Source of the DNA: Prosapia bicincta
Lineage: Eukaryota > Arthropoda > Insecta > Hemiptera > Cercopidae
Assembly: GCA_036971475.1 (NCBI GenBank)
Contig: JBAIZL010000005.1
Span: 242,604,323 to 242,668,322, forward strand
Length of the DNA stretch: 64,000 bases
Direction of reading: 5' to 3'
Shown here: positions 1 to 15,396 of the stretch, one piece after another
Position numbering within the stretch: the first letter of the stretch is position 1
Layout: each line of letters starts with the position of its first letter
The notes under the pieces: generated by a model
Seen by the model: the letters and a program-made list of their open reading frames with translations, nothing else
What the model was told of the DNA's origin: nothing
Databases searched by the model: none
Translations under genes and position numbers: made by a program

Positions 1-1371
1 CTGCTCAATCTGCTTGTATCTCAAGCAAGTGACTATTTGTATCTCCTACCTGCCCACCTGCTCGTATCTCAAGCAAGTGACTACTTGTATCTCCTACCTG
101 CTCAATCTGCTTGTATCTCAAGCAAGTGACTACTTGTATCTCCTACCTGCTTACCTGCTTGTATCTCAAGCAAGTGAATACTTGTATCTCCTACCTGCTC
201 AATCTACTTGTATCTCAAGCAAGTGACTACTTGTATCTCCTACCTGCTCACCTGCTCGTATCTCAAGCAAGTGATACTTGTATCTCCTACCTGCTCACCT
301 GCTCGTATCTCAAGCAAGTGACTACTTGTATCTCCTACCTGCTCAATCTGCTTGTATCTCAAGCAAGTGACTACTTGTATCTCCTACCTGCTCACCTGCT
401 CGTATCTCAAGCAAGTGATTACTTGTATCTCCTACCTGCTCAATCTGCTTGTATTTCAAGCAAGTGACTACTTGTATCTCCTACCTGCTCACCTGCTCGT
501 ATCTCAAGCAAGTGACTACTTGTATCTCCTACCTGCTCAATCTGCTTGTATCTCAAGCAAGGGCTTACTTGTATCTCACGTCTGCTCACCTGCTTGTATC
601 TCAAGCAAGTGACTACTTGTATCTCCTAACTGCTCAATCTGCTTGTATCTCAAGCAAGTGGCTACTTGTATCTCCTACCTGCTCAATCTGCTTGTATCTC
701 AAGCAAGGGCTTACTTGTATCTCACGTCTGCTCGCCTGCTTGTATCTCAAGCAAGTGACTAGTTGTATCTCCTAACTGTTCAATCAGCTTGTATCTCAAG
801 CAAGTGACTACTTGTATCTCCTACCTGCTCACCTGCTCGTATCTCAAGCAAGTGACTACTTGTATCTCCTACCTGCTCAATCTGCTTGTATCTCAAGCAA
901 GGGCTTACTTGTATCTCATGTCTGCTCACTGATTGTATCTCAAGCAAGTGTCTACTTGTATCTCATACCTGCTCACTGATTGTATCAAGAAAATGTCTAA
1001 TTATATCTCCAACCTGCTCACCTGCTCGTATCTCAAGCAAAAATTCAGTGAGCAGGTATGAATACCTAGTTAGTTGGGAATACCTATGCTAGTTAGGCCC
1101 CTATCTCCACTTGTCTACTTGTAACTCCTACCTGCTCCCCCATATGTTTCTCGAGGAAGTGTCTACTTGTATCTCCTACTGGCTTACCTGCTTGTATCAA
1201 GCAAGTGTCTACTTATATCTCCTACCTGCTCACCTGCTTGTATCTCAATCAAGAGTCTACTTGTATGTCCTACCTGCTCATCCGCTTGTATCTCAAGCAA
1301 GTGTCTACTTCTATCTCCTTTCTGCTCATCTGCTTCTATCTCAATCAAGTGTCTACTTGTATCTCCTACCT
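1..1371. repeat. 48/49-bp minisatellite array
   Basis: Tandem units of 48-49 bp, each holding two related phrases (tatctcaagcaagtgact and cttgtatctcctacctgctc). Alternate units carry ctcaatctgctt or ctcacctgctcg, so there is a ~97-bp two-unit period. The first ~900 bp are homogeneous; copies from ~900 to 1371 are diverged and some are shortened. The unit has no stop in several frames, so long Leu/Tyr/Ser-rich open frames run through the array. I regard them as artefacts. The array continues off the left edge. Confidence 0.95.
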
Positions 1372-2535
1372 GAATTCGAAGATTATAAGATTAGGAGATG
1401 GGGTGAGATAAATTGCACACCAGTACAGTCAGGTCTTACAAAAGATATTTTATCAGTGAAGAGTTATTTTAACTATCTTGGTAGTCAACAATAAACAGCT
1501 TTCTTGTTAAAAGATGGGAACAATATAATTTTAAACAAAACCTATGTACTGTTAAAGCAATTATATTCTTAGCAAATAAATTAAATATAAAATATTAAAA
1601 AAAAAACCTTTACACATAAAATTTAAATCTAAAGTAGAAAACATTAAACTGTTTAGAACCTTACTTTAAAATGGTAAATATAATTTAAAATAAATTGTAA
1701 CTTTATGATAAACGCTCGGTTTTTAAATATGCATTTACAGAAATCTGAAAATATGAAAAGGTTTTTCGTAATTATTAATAAGAAATTGCTTTTACTGCAA
1801 TGTTAATAATTTTTTGAAATTCAATAAAACTTACAAGGTATTAGAAAATCGTTTTGATTAAACGATAAACTTGATTCAATAAATCCATTTTCCGTTAACC
1901 TTATGTCACCCCTGCTTGACTCCACTTATTACACTTCAACTTGACGGTGTGTATCCTATCAAAACCAGGTGTTGTCTAATATTTTTTCTTACAAGGAAAG
2001 TGGGTGAGACGGAGAGATTATATTTATCTCTTTTTCTTAATATTCCAATAAACACTTACAATGCTTCAGCTGATAAAACAAATATAAAACAAAAGAAAAC
2101 AATTCTTTGATAATCCATTTACAGATTTTGTTAATGTTTCAAACGTTCACAATAAATTACCAAATGTTAATACTTAATGTTTGAACGTAAATACAGTGCA
2201 AACGTGATGGACCATGTACAGATTAGTTTTGACTTGAACAACTTGGACAATCTGTTTATACCTCTAGTGCTATATGTGGACGATCTCGTAACCTAATAAC
2301 AAATTCTATTAACTGAACGTACTTTTCTTCTCTTCTTACAACTTTCACCCCCCTTCCCGCAGCTAGGATGGAACAAAAATGGAAATAAGACAGTGTCTAA
2401 ATTCGATTTAAGGAATAGAACAACTAATATTAGACAGAGTAAAAGGGTAATTAATCTGATAATGATATTACGCTATTTCACTGTAAATACTGTGGTTTTG
2501 TAGTTTTTAGACCATTGGACCGTATGGATATTACC
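1372..2535. other. anonymous AT-rich DNA
   Basis: Low-complexity AT-rich sequence with short runs of A and T. I see no coding pattern, transposon end or RNA gene here; the short open frame near 1916-2110 has no recognisable motif. Confidence 0.5.
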
Positions 2536-2990
2536 ACCTACGACTGACAGATAATGCTCCATCAAGAACGCTCCATTAGACCCCTGTGACTGATAGAAAA
2601 GGTTCCATTAAGAACGCTTTATTAGGCCCGTACGACTGACAGAAAATGTTCAATCATGAATGCTTTTTAGGCCCCTACGACTGACAAAAAAGATCCATCA
2701 AGAACGCTCCATTAGGTCCCTACGACTGACAGAAAATGCTCCATAAAGAACGCTCCATTAGGCCCTACGACTGACAGAACATGCTACATCAAGAACGCTC
2801 CATAAGGCCCTACAGATGACAGAAAATGTTTAATCAAGATCGCTTCATTAGGCATTTACGACTGACAAAAATGCTCCTTCAGGAACGCTCCATGTGGTCA
2901 CTACGACTGACAGAAAATGCTCTATCAAGAATGCTCCATTAGGCCCCTACGACTGAAAGAAAATTTTCCATCAACAACGCTCCATTAGGA
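2536..2990. repeat. 46-bp minisatellite, about 10 copies
   Basis: Diverged tandem units with the pattern cctacgactgacagaaaatg followed by ctccatcaagaacgctccat and tagg. Copies differ by several substitutions and 1-2 base indels, suggesting an old array. Confidence 0.9.
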
Positions 2991-5295
<2,305 letters not shown>

Positions 5296-5632
5296 AATAA
5301 ACAAATATTTCCTAGTTTTATTGTTTCACTTCCTCTTTTAGTAAGAAATTATATATAAAAAATAACAAATGTTAAATAGATGAACACTAACTACATTTAA
5401 TCAAAAACGTCTGATACACATCGTACCACATATAATCAATAACTATCAAATTATGTAATAAATAAACAAATATTTCCTAGCTTTATTGTTTCACTTCCCC
5501 TTTTAGTCAGAAATTATATATAACAGATAACAAATGTTAAATAGATGAACACTAACTACATTTAATCAAAAACATCTGATACACATTGTACCACATATAA
5601 TCAATAACTATCAAATTATGTAATAAATAAAC
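5296..5632. repeat. 165-bp tandem duplication
   Basis: Two adjacent copies (5296-5460 and 5461-5625) beginning aataaacaaatatttcctag, differing at only a handful of positions, then the first 7 bases of a third copy. The unit ends just before a hammerhead-like motif on the other strand (5652-5694), so the pair may be part of a decayed PLE terminal region. Confidence 0.9.
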
Positions 5633-5651
5633 CATTAACACACTTCCAGAT

Positions 5652-5694
5652 TAAACCACTTCGATGAAATTGTCGTCATCATCAGGGTTATAAT
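5652..5694 (-). ncRNA. degenerate hammerhead-like motif
   Basis: On the reverse strand: AACC, then CTGATGA plus T, an imperfect helix II (GACGA...TCATC, one mismatch), then GAAG and GGTT. AACC can pair with GGTT as helix I. The order matches the PLE-linked motifs elsewhere in this window, but GAAA has become GAAG and no palindromic helix III is visible. Probably a relic; it may be a chance match. Confidence 0.3.
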
Positions 5695-6974
5695 TATAAG
5701 GAATTACAAAACCAACTCATTGTACTCCATAATAAAGGAGTTAGTTTTCTTTATAGTTTAAACCTTGGAAGATTACTTGGGCATCAAAATATACATAACA
5801 GTTCGAACTGGTCAACTTTGTTAATTGGTTGTTTATTTTACAACTTCGTTTATTTAGTTATTTATTATATCTTGTGTTAAGATATTAGATGTTTTTGTGT
5901 TTATGAATGTTGGTTTTTTTTATTTTCATCTAAGCAGTTATGAAAATATGGTTTTTGTTATTTTGATAAATTTTAAAAATATTACAATATAGGTGTTTAA
6001 TTTAACTGTAAAAATCTAAAACTAAATTATGGTTTCAATTACGATTAAAAATATATTATTGTAACTATTAAAACAACAATTAGCATAGAAATAACACGAT
6101 TACAAATATATTTCTATTCTGTATGCCTTAACAAAGACATACAAAACTAGTCGATCGCTAATAGTAGCCTGAAGCTTAAGCGAGCTCCATTACTAATAGT
6201 AAAGCTTCTTTACTGACTCGGAAGACTTATCTTCTTTGAAGATGTTTTATCTGCTTTGTTAAAAGAGAAAGAACATGCAAAGTCACTTTCTTAAAAAAAT
6301 GTATCATATTGTAAAACCCTTTTCATAGCCTTGGCTGGCTTTTGTGTGTTTACATTAAGATGTTTTGGCTTTGACGGTTTAAAGACTAAGTCCACCATTA
6401 GTTCCAATGTCATAATAAAACATTTCTATTTTTATCGAATTCACTATATTCCTTATCAGTTAGACTTGTAGGTAAATACTTATATAATGGATTTTAAATA
6501 TTTATAAATCTATATTTTACTTCATATTGAGGATATGGTTGTTCTATAAATTTCGTATGACGATGTAATCGCAGCCAATCAATAGTTTATTATTCGTTGA
6601 TATGGATTGTTGATATTGTTTTCAATTTTTATTTAATTACGTTTTTTTATATAACTAAACATTTAAAAAATGAATAGAACAGGTAATCACTACTAAAGCG
6701 AACAGAAATTAAAATAATCCAAATCCTAAAATTTCCCATGAGAAACGGTGGATTATAAAATAATTCAACACAAAGCATAAAATCATATAATTACAATAAA
6801 ACTACTTTATTTACTATAGGACTATATGTAAATAAACTATCAATCAGAAGAGAATCGCCTTCAGAATACGACGTTGACGAAACTAGAAATGCCTAAAATA
6901 TTTAACTTGTTTTCCTATACATTGTTGTCCTTACACCATCACCAATACAACACAAAATGTCTAACAGAGAAAGC
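5695..6974. other. anonymous AT-rich DNA
   Basis: No gene, transposon end or tandem repeat recognised. Confidence 0.4.
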
Positions 6975-7880
<906 letters not shown>

Positions 7881-9950
7881 CACACTACATCAATACTAAT
7901 ATCCGCCCGCACTGAGTAGATACGCCCTCTACATGATAAGTACAGACGGCCGCTGTACATTCTATCTGGTCAGTTCGTTCCATGAACACTACACCAGCGC
8001 ATGATACTAACGACCTAGTTTGTTTCAGATGAATCGGGTACACATCTCGAGGGACACATCCCGCACCAACGGAACTACTGACGTGGTCTTGCAGTTTGGA
8101 ATGGGCTGCAGAAGAAGTGCATGACACCAACCAAAGGTAGCCTCCCAAAAAAGGTACAGTATTTGTAAGGCAGTACCTCTCCTTATCCTACAGCATAAGA
8201 TTACCCTACGTCCCAGGGTTCCTGCATTTATCACGGAATGTTTCATGTCAGGGTTTCTGTCTTGTCAGATTTTGTTCACCCCGTTCTTGGTAGCTCGCCA
8301 GGGGATGGCTGTCAAGAAGGCTGAGTGGGTTCTGGGGACCGTATTACTTATTTAATGGACCTATTAAATCAAGACCTTTTTACCGTTTACCTTTTTGGTT
8401 GAAATAACATCATACATAAAGTCCATAATGAATTATTCTTGAGCAATTTTGAAATAATAAATTATCTAAACACACAAGTTTAAACTAAATAGCTACCAAA
8501 CATTATTTATTTACTGATAGTAGTGTATGTACATTTCAGAAATTAACATCAAATGTTGTGGGCTTAAACAAATTAATTCTATTGTGGTTACTGGGTTTTA
8601 ATTTTTTTCTTTAGTTAATTTTGTTTTACTGCATTGTTTTGTCGGAGGGTAAAATTTTAAAATACTTTTCATGCAATTTACTACAAACATTTGAAATAAA
8701 TTACTAATAAACTCCTTTTAATATTATTTTAAACGTAGAAGTTGTAAATTTGAAAGTTTTTTAACACTTCAAGAAACAAGAGCCAACGTTTGTGTATCGC
8801 TTTCACGGCCTCAATTAAGTCAGTTTACGATGATGTTGTCCCTACGCCTCTTCCCTCCTTTTATAAATTATCGCAATATATTTTTCCATATCTAGCTGTC
8901 TAAAGCAGGATCCATAAACATCCCTTACTTCAGTGCTTACGCATTTCCAAAGCATTTTTATAGCTTTCTCACTGAATAAATTTAGTTACTAAACAGTCCC
9001 CTATCGTTCTGGTGTCTGGATGCAAAACATTACACGCGAAATGGCTTTAAAAGCATGTATTCTTTTAAACATTAAACGCCAAATATCTCATTGTTTTAAT
9101 TAAATATATTTTAAAAACTTTCAATTTTAATAAAATCAACCTTAATAATAGAACAATGTAAATTTGAATGCTAAACATAAAATACATTACCGTAATTTCA
9201 AATAAATAATTTCGAACCCTAGTTCTTGTTACATTATATATCACAACTAAACTTTGAAGTTAAAATTAGAATAGTGTAGTTAATAAAAGACATTTATTTG
9301 ATGTTGATAAATTTACTGAATATAAATTTTATTTAACGAGTATAATTAAAATTAGTTCTTTAATTAAATTGAATGGAGTTTTATTTTAAAAAAATAGGAA
9401 TATAAATATGTAATCCTTTATCATTGTATTGAATATATTATAGCAAGATTTATCGATATATAAATATATAACTAATTATCAAGTAATATAAAATTTAAAA
9501 AAAACGTCAGTGCACTATTTTTCATTTTATAATTACAATTAATATAAATATGTATATACACATGTCAGAATAACAATACTAAGTTATAAAATTGAAAGCG
9601 AATTTTCTTTTTCATTGTCCTTTCTTTGTTTGGTGATGGACTATTATTTTTGTTTGATACTATTTATACGCTTTTTTTTCGTTGCTTGCTTGTATTGTAT
9701 TGTAGTTTTTTTTTGTATTCCTTTTGCATTTGCCCGTTTGTAAAGCAAGGTTCAATTTCGTAGATAGAGTTTGAATGTTTATTTTATTCTTTGCATTCAT
9801 ATTTAATCATAGAGTATTATTTATGATATTGTGTGGTAACCATGTTAACAGTTTAAGGTTGTGCAATGGAGGTTTCGATGATAACCAGATGGGAGCAAAA
9901 GATAAATTCATATACAGTACATCTTTGAGAAGTACACTAATAACAATGGG
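7881..9950. other. anonymous DNA, possible LINE 3' end
   Basis: The first ~450 bp (to ~8340) have a more balanced base composition and may belong to the decayed LINE, but I cannot identify a domain. From ~8340 on the sequence is AT-rich with no recognisable feature. Confidence 0.35.
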
Positions 9951-10020
9951 AAAGTTGGCTCAGTGTCAAAGAGCTAGACTTCATACAGGTAGATACTCAG
10001 TTCGAATCCGACCTAGAAAT
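9950..10020 (+). other. tRNA-derived SINE-like head (Pol III boxes)
   Basis: An A-box-like TGGCTCAGTG at 9956-9965 sits ~34 bases before a near-consensus B box, AGTTCGAATCC, at 9999-10009. A four-pair D-arm (GCTC...GAGC) is present, but the T-arm pairs at only about 3 of 5 positions and the acceptor ends do not pair. A functional tRNA is therefore unlikely and a tRNA-derived SINE relic is the better reading. Confidence 0.4.
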
Positions 10021-10104
10021 CCCAAATTTTTATAATTTAATTAATGGATAAGTATTCGGAAAACCTGAATTAACATTAATTATCATACACATAGGTTGAA
10101 AAAC

Positions 10105-10200
10105 AAAATTGATTGGATGAATAAAAAAACATTTTATTGATTGAAACTTTGTACAAAGTATAGGCTATATCAGGAGAGAGTGAGCTAATAGAAGGAATTT
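10105..10200 (+). repeat. dispersed repeat copy (second copy at 29146-29255)
   Basis: Contains ttgattggatgaataaaa, also present at ~29150-29167. Similarity continues weakly downstream (gagtgagctaatagaagg here, gagtgtaaactaatagtag there). Could be the 3' tail of a SINE or LINE, perhaps belonging with the tRNA-like head just upstream. Confidence 0.45.
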
Positions 10201-10483
10201 AAAAATATTAATAATAATACCTTAATAATAAATAGAGCAACATACCATGGCAACATACGTGTTATTACAGCTGATCTACAACATAATCTATAACATCATC
10301 TGTTGTATGAAACCATGCGTTATTTTTTAATTCAGGGCAAAATTTGAAGAACATCCATGACTGAATCAAGCATGACGGATCATATGCTTTGTCTCCCATT
10401 CAAAACATAGTCATAGCCAGCGATTAGGAGTATTCACAAAATGGACTAGAAAACTATTAGTATGCTAGTTATACTGCTCATTT

Positions 10484-11338
10484 CGCTCTAAAATAGTGGA
10501 GATTTCGCTCCAAAATAGCGGAGATTTTGCTTTATAACAGTGGAGATTTCTATCTAATTTAATGGAGGTTTCGCTGTATTATAGTGGAGATTTCGCTCTA
10601 AAATAGTAAAAATACTGCAGACCTCACTATAAAATAGTGGAAACTTCACTGTAAAATACTGGAGATTTCGTTCTAAAATACTGGAGAGTTTACTATAAAA
10701 TAGTGGAGATATCTCTCTAAAATACTGGAGACTTTTCTATAAAATAGTGGAGATATCTCTCTAAAATACTTGAGACTTCACTATAAAATAATGGAGATAT
10801 CTCTCTAAAATACTAGAGACTTCACTATAAAATAGTGGAAATATCTCTCTAAAATACTGGAGACTTTACTATAAAATAGTGGAGATTTCGTTCTAAAATA
10901 GTGGAGTCTTCACTATAAAATAGTGAAGATATCTCTCTAAAATACTAGAGACTTCACTATAAAATAGTAGAGACATCTGTCTAAAATACTGGAGACTTCA
11001 CTATAAAATAGTGGAGATTTCGTTCTAAAATAGTGGAGTCTTCACTATAAAATAGTGAAGATATCTCTCTAAAATACTGGAGACTTCACTATTAAATAGT
11101 GGAGATTTCGGTCTAAAATACGAGATTACGTATTCGTATTTTGATACATATTCAAGATTTCGCTTTAAAATAGTGAGTGGAGATTTCAATCTAAAATATT
11201 CGAGATTTCGCTCTATAATAGTGGAGGTTTCGCTGTATTATAGTAGAGATTTCGCTCGAAAATAGTAAAAATGTTGTTCTAAAATAGTAAGGATTTTGGT
11301 TTAAAATAGTGCAGATTTCGCTCTAAAATAGTCAATTC
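10484..11338. repeat. 22-bp minisatellite with 44-bp alternation
   Basis: Tandem units of 22 bp such as gagatttcgctctaaaatag. In the middle (~10660-11100) two versions alternate, gagatatctctctaaaatac and gagacttcactataaaatag, giving a 44-bp higher-order period. Ends are more diverged. Confidence 0.93.
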
Positions 11339-11992
11339 TTATTCTCCAAGATTGCAAGGCTCAGCTGCCTTCTATGAAAGCTAGATCAGAATAGTCTGAG
11401 ACGAAAGGTTTCTTACGCTTGGTCAACAACCCCCCCCCCTTATACTTTGAAAATAGAGGGCTTTGATTAGTTACCAGAAGTATTAGTACAAATATTTACC
11501 CAAACGCTTTCCAATGACTTTTACAGAAACAAAATATAATTTTAAACTGAGCCAATTTTATTTTCGATACCAAAACAAATTTTATTGCAATGTGCTAAAT
11601 TTATACCAAACATTTACATTTAACATATTACACTGATTCAAAAACAATGTGCATTTTTCACAGATTATATCTGAAAATATTAAAACATTAATCCCGAAAA
11701 ACATTCATTCGAGAAGATTATCTCATATGAATTAGAGTAAATAGAAAAATTAGGCAGAGTTAAACAAAGTTTAGGGATTGAAAGAGTTTAGCTGTGTAAT
11801 TACAAAGGATTAGGTTTTACGTAAAATTATTTTGCTATTCATGTTTTTATTAAAAAAAAATATTCCATTAACATACAATTATTTGCTACACAATGACTAT
11901 TCGTGGGAATTTCCTAATTTTTACATTTAAATACTTATAAATATAATTCTGGAGAACTGGCTACTAACAATTGCATGGATAATAATGTTTTA
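11339..11992. other. anonymous AT-rich DNA
   Basis: No coding pattern. Holds a run of ten or so C at ~11430. The last part may be the decayed upstream portion of the PLE that follows. Confidence 0.35.
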
Positions 11993-12403
11993 TGCTCACC
12001 TTATATAAAAGGTATTTGAGAGAAAATTGCAAATAAATTAAGACGGCTCAACATTAAAACGGTTCCTATAATTTTGGATAATTTAAGCAATCTTATAAAA
12101 CGAGGTAGATTACGTGTGAATAATGTGGTGTATAAAATTAACTATCTGCAGTATGATGCCTCTCATGTGAGTGAGACTAAGAGACAGGTTGGTGTTCGTG
12201 TTCGTGAGTATGAGAATAGTAGTAAGAAGGATAAACCCTCTTTCTCTGAACATAGTGAAAGGTTTAGACATAAATTTAATTTAAAACATTTTATTATACT
12301 GGATAATGAGTCTAACTGGAGAAAGAGGATTTATTCTGAAGTTGGGCATATTAACCTACAAAAGAATGGTTTATCAGTATTAAAAATTATTTTGATAAAT
12401 TAA
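11993..12403 (+). pseudogene. Penelope-like element, GIY-YIG domain fragment
   Basis: One frame reads CSPYIKGI, a TGA stop, EKIANKLRRLNIKT, then a continuous stretch from 12074 to 12403. It has the layout of PLE endonuclease tails: VVYKI at the GIY position, SHVSETKRQVGVRVREY in place of the YIG/arginine segment, an H...H pair (FSEHSERFRHKF), then FIILDNESNWRKRIYSEVGHI and QKNG. GIY-YIG domains in PLEs are thought to nick target DNA for priming. The reverse transcriptase part is missing, the YIG is degraded and a stop is present, so this is a 5'-truncated dead copy. It differs from the PLE family at 31-34 kb. Its 3' side carries six 92-bp repeats and then a ribozyme-like end. Confidence 0.75.
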
Positions 12404-12516
12404 ATAGTATGTATAAATAGTTCTTATGTAAATTAAAAGCATTCAAAAATTAGTTAATGTTGGTTGTATGTTCTTTTCTTTGTTGTTTTATGGTTTTATG
12501 TATGGTTATTTTGTTT

Positions 12517-13076
12517 GGGTTTTTATGTGTAGGCTATATAGTTGTCCTCTCAGTTTTGTTGCTGTTTTAGTTATATATTAGATGGCTTATGACTCTCGCC
12601 ATGTAAGAGGGTTTTTATGTGTAGGCTATATAGTTGTCCTCTCAGTTTTGTTGCTGTTTTAGTTATATATTAGATGGCTTATGACTCTCGCCATGTAAGA
12701 GGGTTTTTATGTGTAGGCTATATAGTTGTCCTCTCAGTTTTGTTGCTGTTTTAGTTATATATTAGATGGCTTATGACTCTCGCCATGTAAGAGGGTTTTT
12801 ATGTGTAGGCTATATAGTTGTCCTCTCAGTTTTGTTGCTGTTTTAGTTATATATTAGATGGCTTATGACTCTCGCCATGTAAGAGGGTTTTTATGTGTAG
12901 GCTATATAGTTGTCCTCTCAGTTTTGTTGCTGTTTTAGTTATATATTAGATGGCTTATGACTCTCGCCATGTAAGAGGGTTTTTATGTGTAGGCTATATA
13001 GTTGTCCTCTCAGTTTTGTTGCTGTTTTAATTATATATTAGATGGCTTATGACTCTCGCCATGTAAGAGAGTTTTT
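12517..13076. repeat. 92-bp tandem repeat, six copies
   Basis: Units start at 12517, 12609, 12701, 12793, 12885 and 12977, each opening gggtttttatgtgtaggc and ending ctctcgccatgtaaga. Copies are almost identical; the sixth has a ttttaa for ttttag change. A seventh start at 13069 diverges after ~8 bases. The array lies between a PLE GIY-YIG relic and a hammerhead-like end, so it appears to be an expansion inside the PLE 3' region. Confidence 0.96.
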
Positions 13077-13175
13077 ATTTTATTGATTTTTTTGACGAAA
13101 GTATTATTGAAGTTTTACAAACTTTTTGTTGTGAGTGTAGTTTTATTTTTATGCTTATTTCTAATGCAATGTAAA

Positions 13176-13228
13176 ATTGTTTTCAGGCTTGATAAGGACA
13201 ACAAATCTGTTACCGGAACGTCGCAATA
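13176..13228 (+). ncRNA. degenerate hammerhead-like PLE 3' end
   Basis: Reads CTTGATAAGG, a helix II of ACA...TGT flanked by GG/CC, then GGAA, CGTC and GCAAT. It matches a decayed form of the layout CUGAUGA / helix II / GAAA / ACGU-C / helix I. ATTG upstream (~13176-13179) can pair with CAAT downstream. Position after a GIY-YIG tail supports a PLE terminal ribozyme relic, but at least two core bases are changed. Confidence 0.35.
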
Positions 13229-14469
13229 AATAAATAAATTTTTGACTCGACATTCAACCGACCTACTATTTAGTCAGCAATATAATATTTTTAAATGCTA
13301 CTTATTTTAAATAAATTTATTTCTGTGAAAATTCATGTATAGTAAGTAAGTAGTAAATGAATATAAATTATTGAAAATAAACTTTAATAATAACAAAACA
13401 TATTAAAGTATTAGAAAAAATTACTCTTTTTTTTAGTTGATAAATACTTATTTTTCATACGTTGCCAACAGCAGCTAATCAACAAGTTTTGTAAAAAATA
13501 TTTGAAAAATTTTAAGATTATTTTTTTATACAGAGCACAATGCACATATGCATACAATCAATAGATTTTATTTTAAGTGCACAGTTCTCATACATAATGG
13601 GCAACAATGCAAAACGTATCTATACATTTATTGAGTTTAAGGGCGAAAACAATTTATGCCAAAGATAACAGAAATAATTTAATAACTATTAAATAATTTT
13701 GTAATTGTTACCGACATGAAAACGCGTAAAACGTATCTGTAGAGAGAGACAGATAAACATGTATTTTTACACCGAAACGAGAAAATGCTGGTGGCACTGA
13801 CTTAACAGAAATCCTAATATTGTGCTAGCAATACTCAGCACCATAAAATAACTGGATGAAGCCAAAGTAGTTTGCGTAACGATTAAATACTTTTCAAACC
13901 ATTGTTTGTTTTAACAAACACATTCATCGTTTTTTAACGTAGTAACAACAATTTTTTGATATATTCAAAGATAAATAGAATAGTTAAACATTTGCTATTG
14001 CCAACCTCTAAACAAATTGTTTAATATATTAAAATATTAATTTTTGTTGCAATAAATTTATCCACTTCTTTAATAACAAGTTAATTGTCAACATTTGGTA
14101 TCTATTTATTACTTACTAGTATAATATTTGTCAGCATTATAATTTCTACTTGGTTAATTTTTAAAAATAATTAGGCTACCTAAAAGATTTATTAAATTAT
14201 TTTAAAGTTAAATTTAAACATGTTGAAATAAAATACAATGGACAGAAATTCAATATTTAATTAATCAAACACTCAATACAACAAAACAATATATAATGAA
14301 ACCTAAGTTAGCTGCGTAAATAACAGATTAAGAAAATCGTTCATATTAAACATGTATACGAGGTCTCTCGTATAGGCTTTACTTTTTGAAGAGAATGGCA
14401 CAACCTTCATCTGAGAGTATACCAGTTTTGTTACAATACCGAACAACTTGTAGATCTATTACTCAGTTA
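13229..14469. other. anonymous AT-rich DNA
   Basis: No gene, repeat array or transposon end recognised. Confidence 0.4.
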
Positions 14470-14510
14470 TACCATCTGAGGATGATATGGTTATCCAAAT
14501 GTACATATGT
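14470..14510 (+). ncRNA. degenerate hammerhead-like motif, ATGTACAT family
   Basis: CTGAGGA (14476-14482) plus T, helix II GATA-TGGT-TATC, then CAAA in place of GAAA, followed by the same ATGTACAT palindrome as the perfect copies at 38.8-38.95 kb. Loss of the G of GAAA should abolish cleavage, so this is read as a dead family member. Confidence 0.45.
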
Positions 14511-15396
14511 TTTTAATACGGATAATGTATTTAATTGGCTAATTATTATAAAACTTTGTTGTTTTTATAGTAGTTGGTTTTATTTTTTATTGAGGTATTG
14601 GTAATAAACATACATGTTTAATTGTATTAATTACAAAGTGTCGTTTTTTATTTTAATTTTTGTGTATCACAAAAATCATAGGTTTTGTGAAATACAAAAC
14701 TGCTTTGGGATACATTTTAAAAAAAATTAGGCAAAAATCATATAAAAAGTACAAGTTTTCCTTGATTTTTGCAAAAGAATTTTAGTTTAACTTTATTTTA
14801 TGGAGAAATGTAAATCAGAACACTATATTTCGGTAGCTAACAATCGCTGACGAATGGTTTTAGGATCTTTTTTTAGGGCCTATTACAGAATAATTTTTTT
14901 CTATTTTATAAAATATGATCTCTTTCCGAAAGCCAATCGCATATTTCTAAACTATGCTGAAGAATATTAAAATCTTCCTATGTACCTCAGTATAAGTAAG
15001 GCTAATCAACTAGCAAAGGCAACTTCTAAAAAAGTAGAGACTAGAATCAGAGCGCGTGGCTAATCGTTAACGCGCGGAAGCTTGAATAGGTTAGGTTGAC
15101 TCGAGAGTAGAATCAACACGATCAAAGCGTCTCGACCTAAGGTAATCACCAACAGAGCTATTGGGGCGTATTCCCCCATGACAAGAATAAGCTACTACAG
15201 AATTGGATTTCTCAATTAACTGCGATTCAATGGATACTGAAGATATAAGCAAGAAAAGCTAGGAGTTTAGTGTTTGAAATCCCTCGTCCTGGAAATATGA
15301 ATGAAATTATTAAAGATCTATTACGGAGAACGGCAAATAGTGTTACTCTGAAACAGATAAGGTTTCTGCATCCAACAAAACAAACCTAATCTAGAC
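14511..15396. other. anonymous DNA
   Basis: No coding or transposon signature recognised. Confidence 0.4.

Noticed and set aside
14..1494. Overlapping open frames of Tyr/Leu/Ser/Cys-rich protein
   Set aside because: They follow the minisatellite period in several frames at once, with no independent coding signal.
9950..10020. Functional tRNA gene
   Set aside because: Boxes are present, but the T-arm and acceptor stem do not pair.
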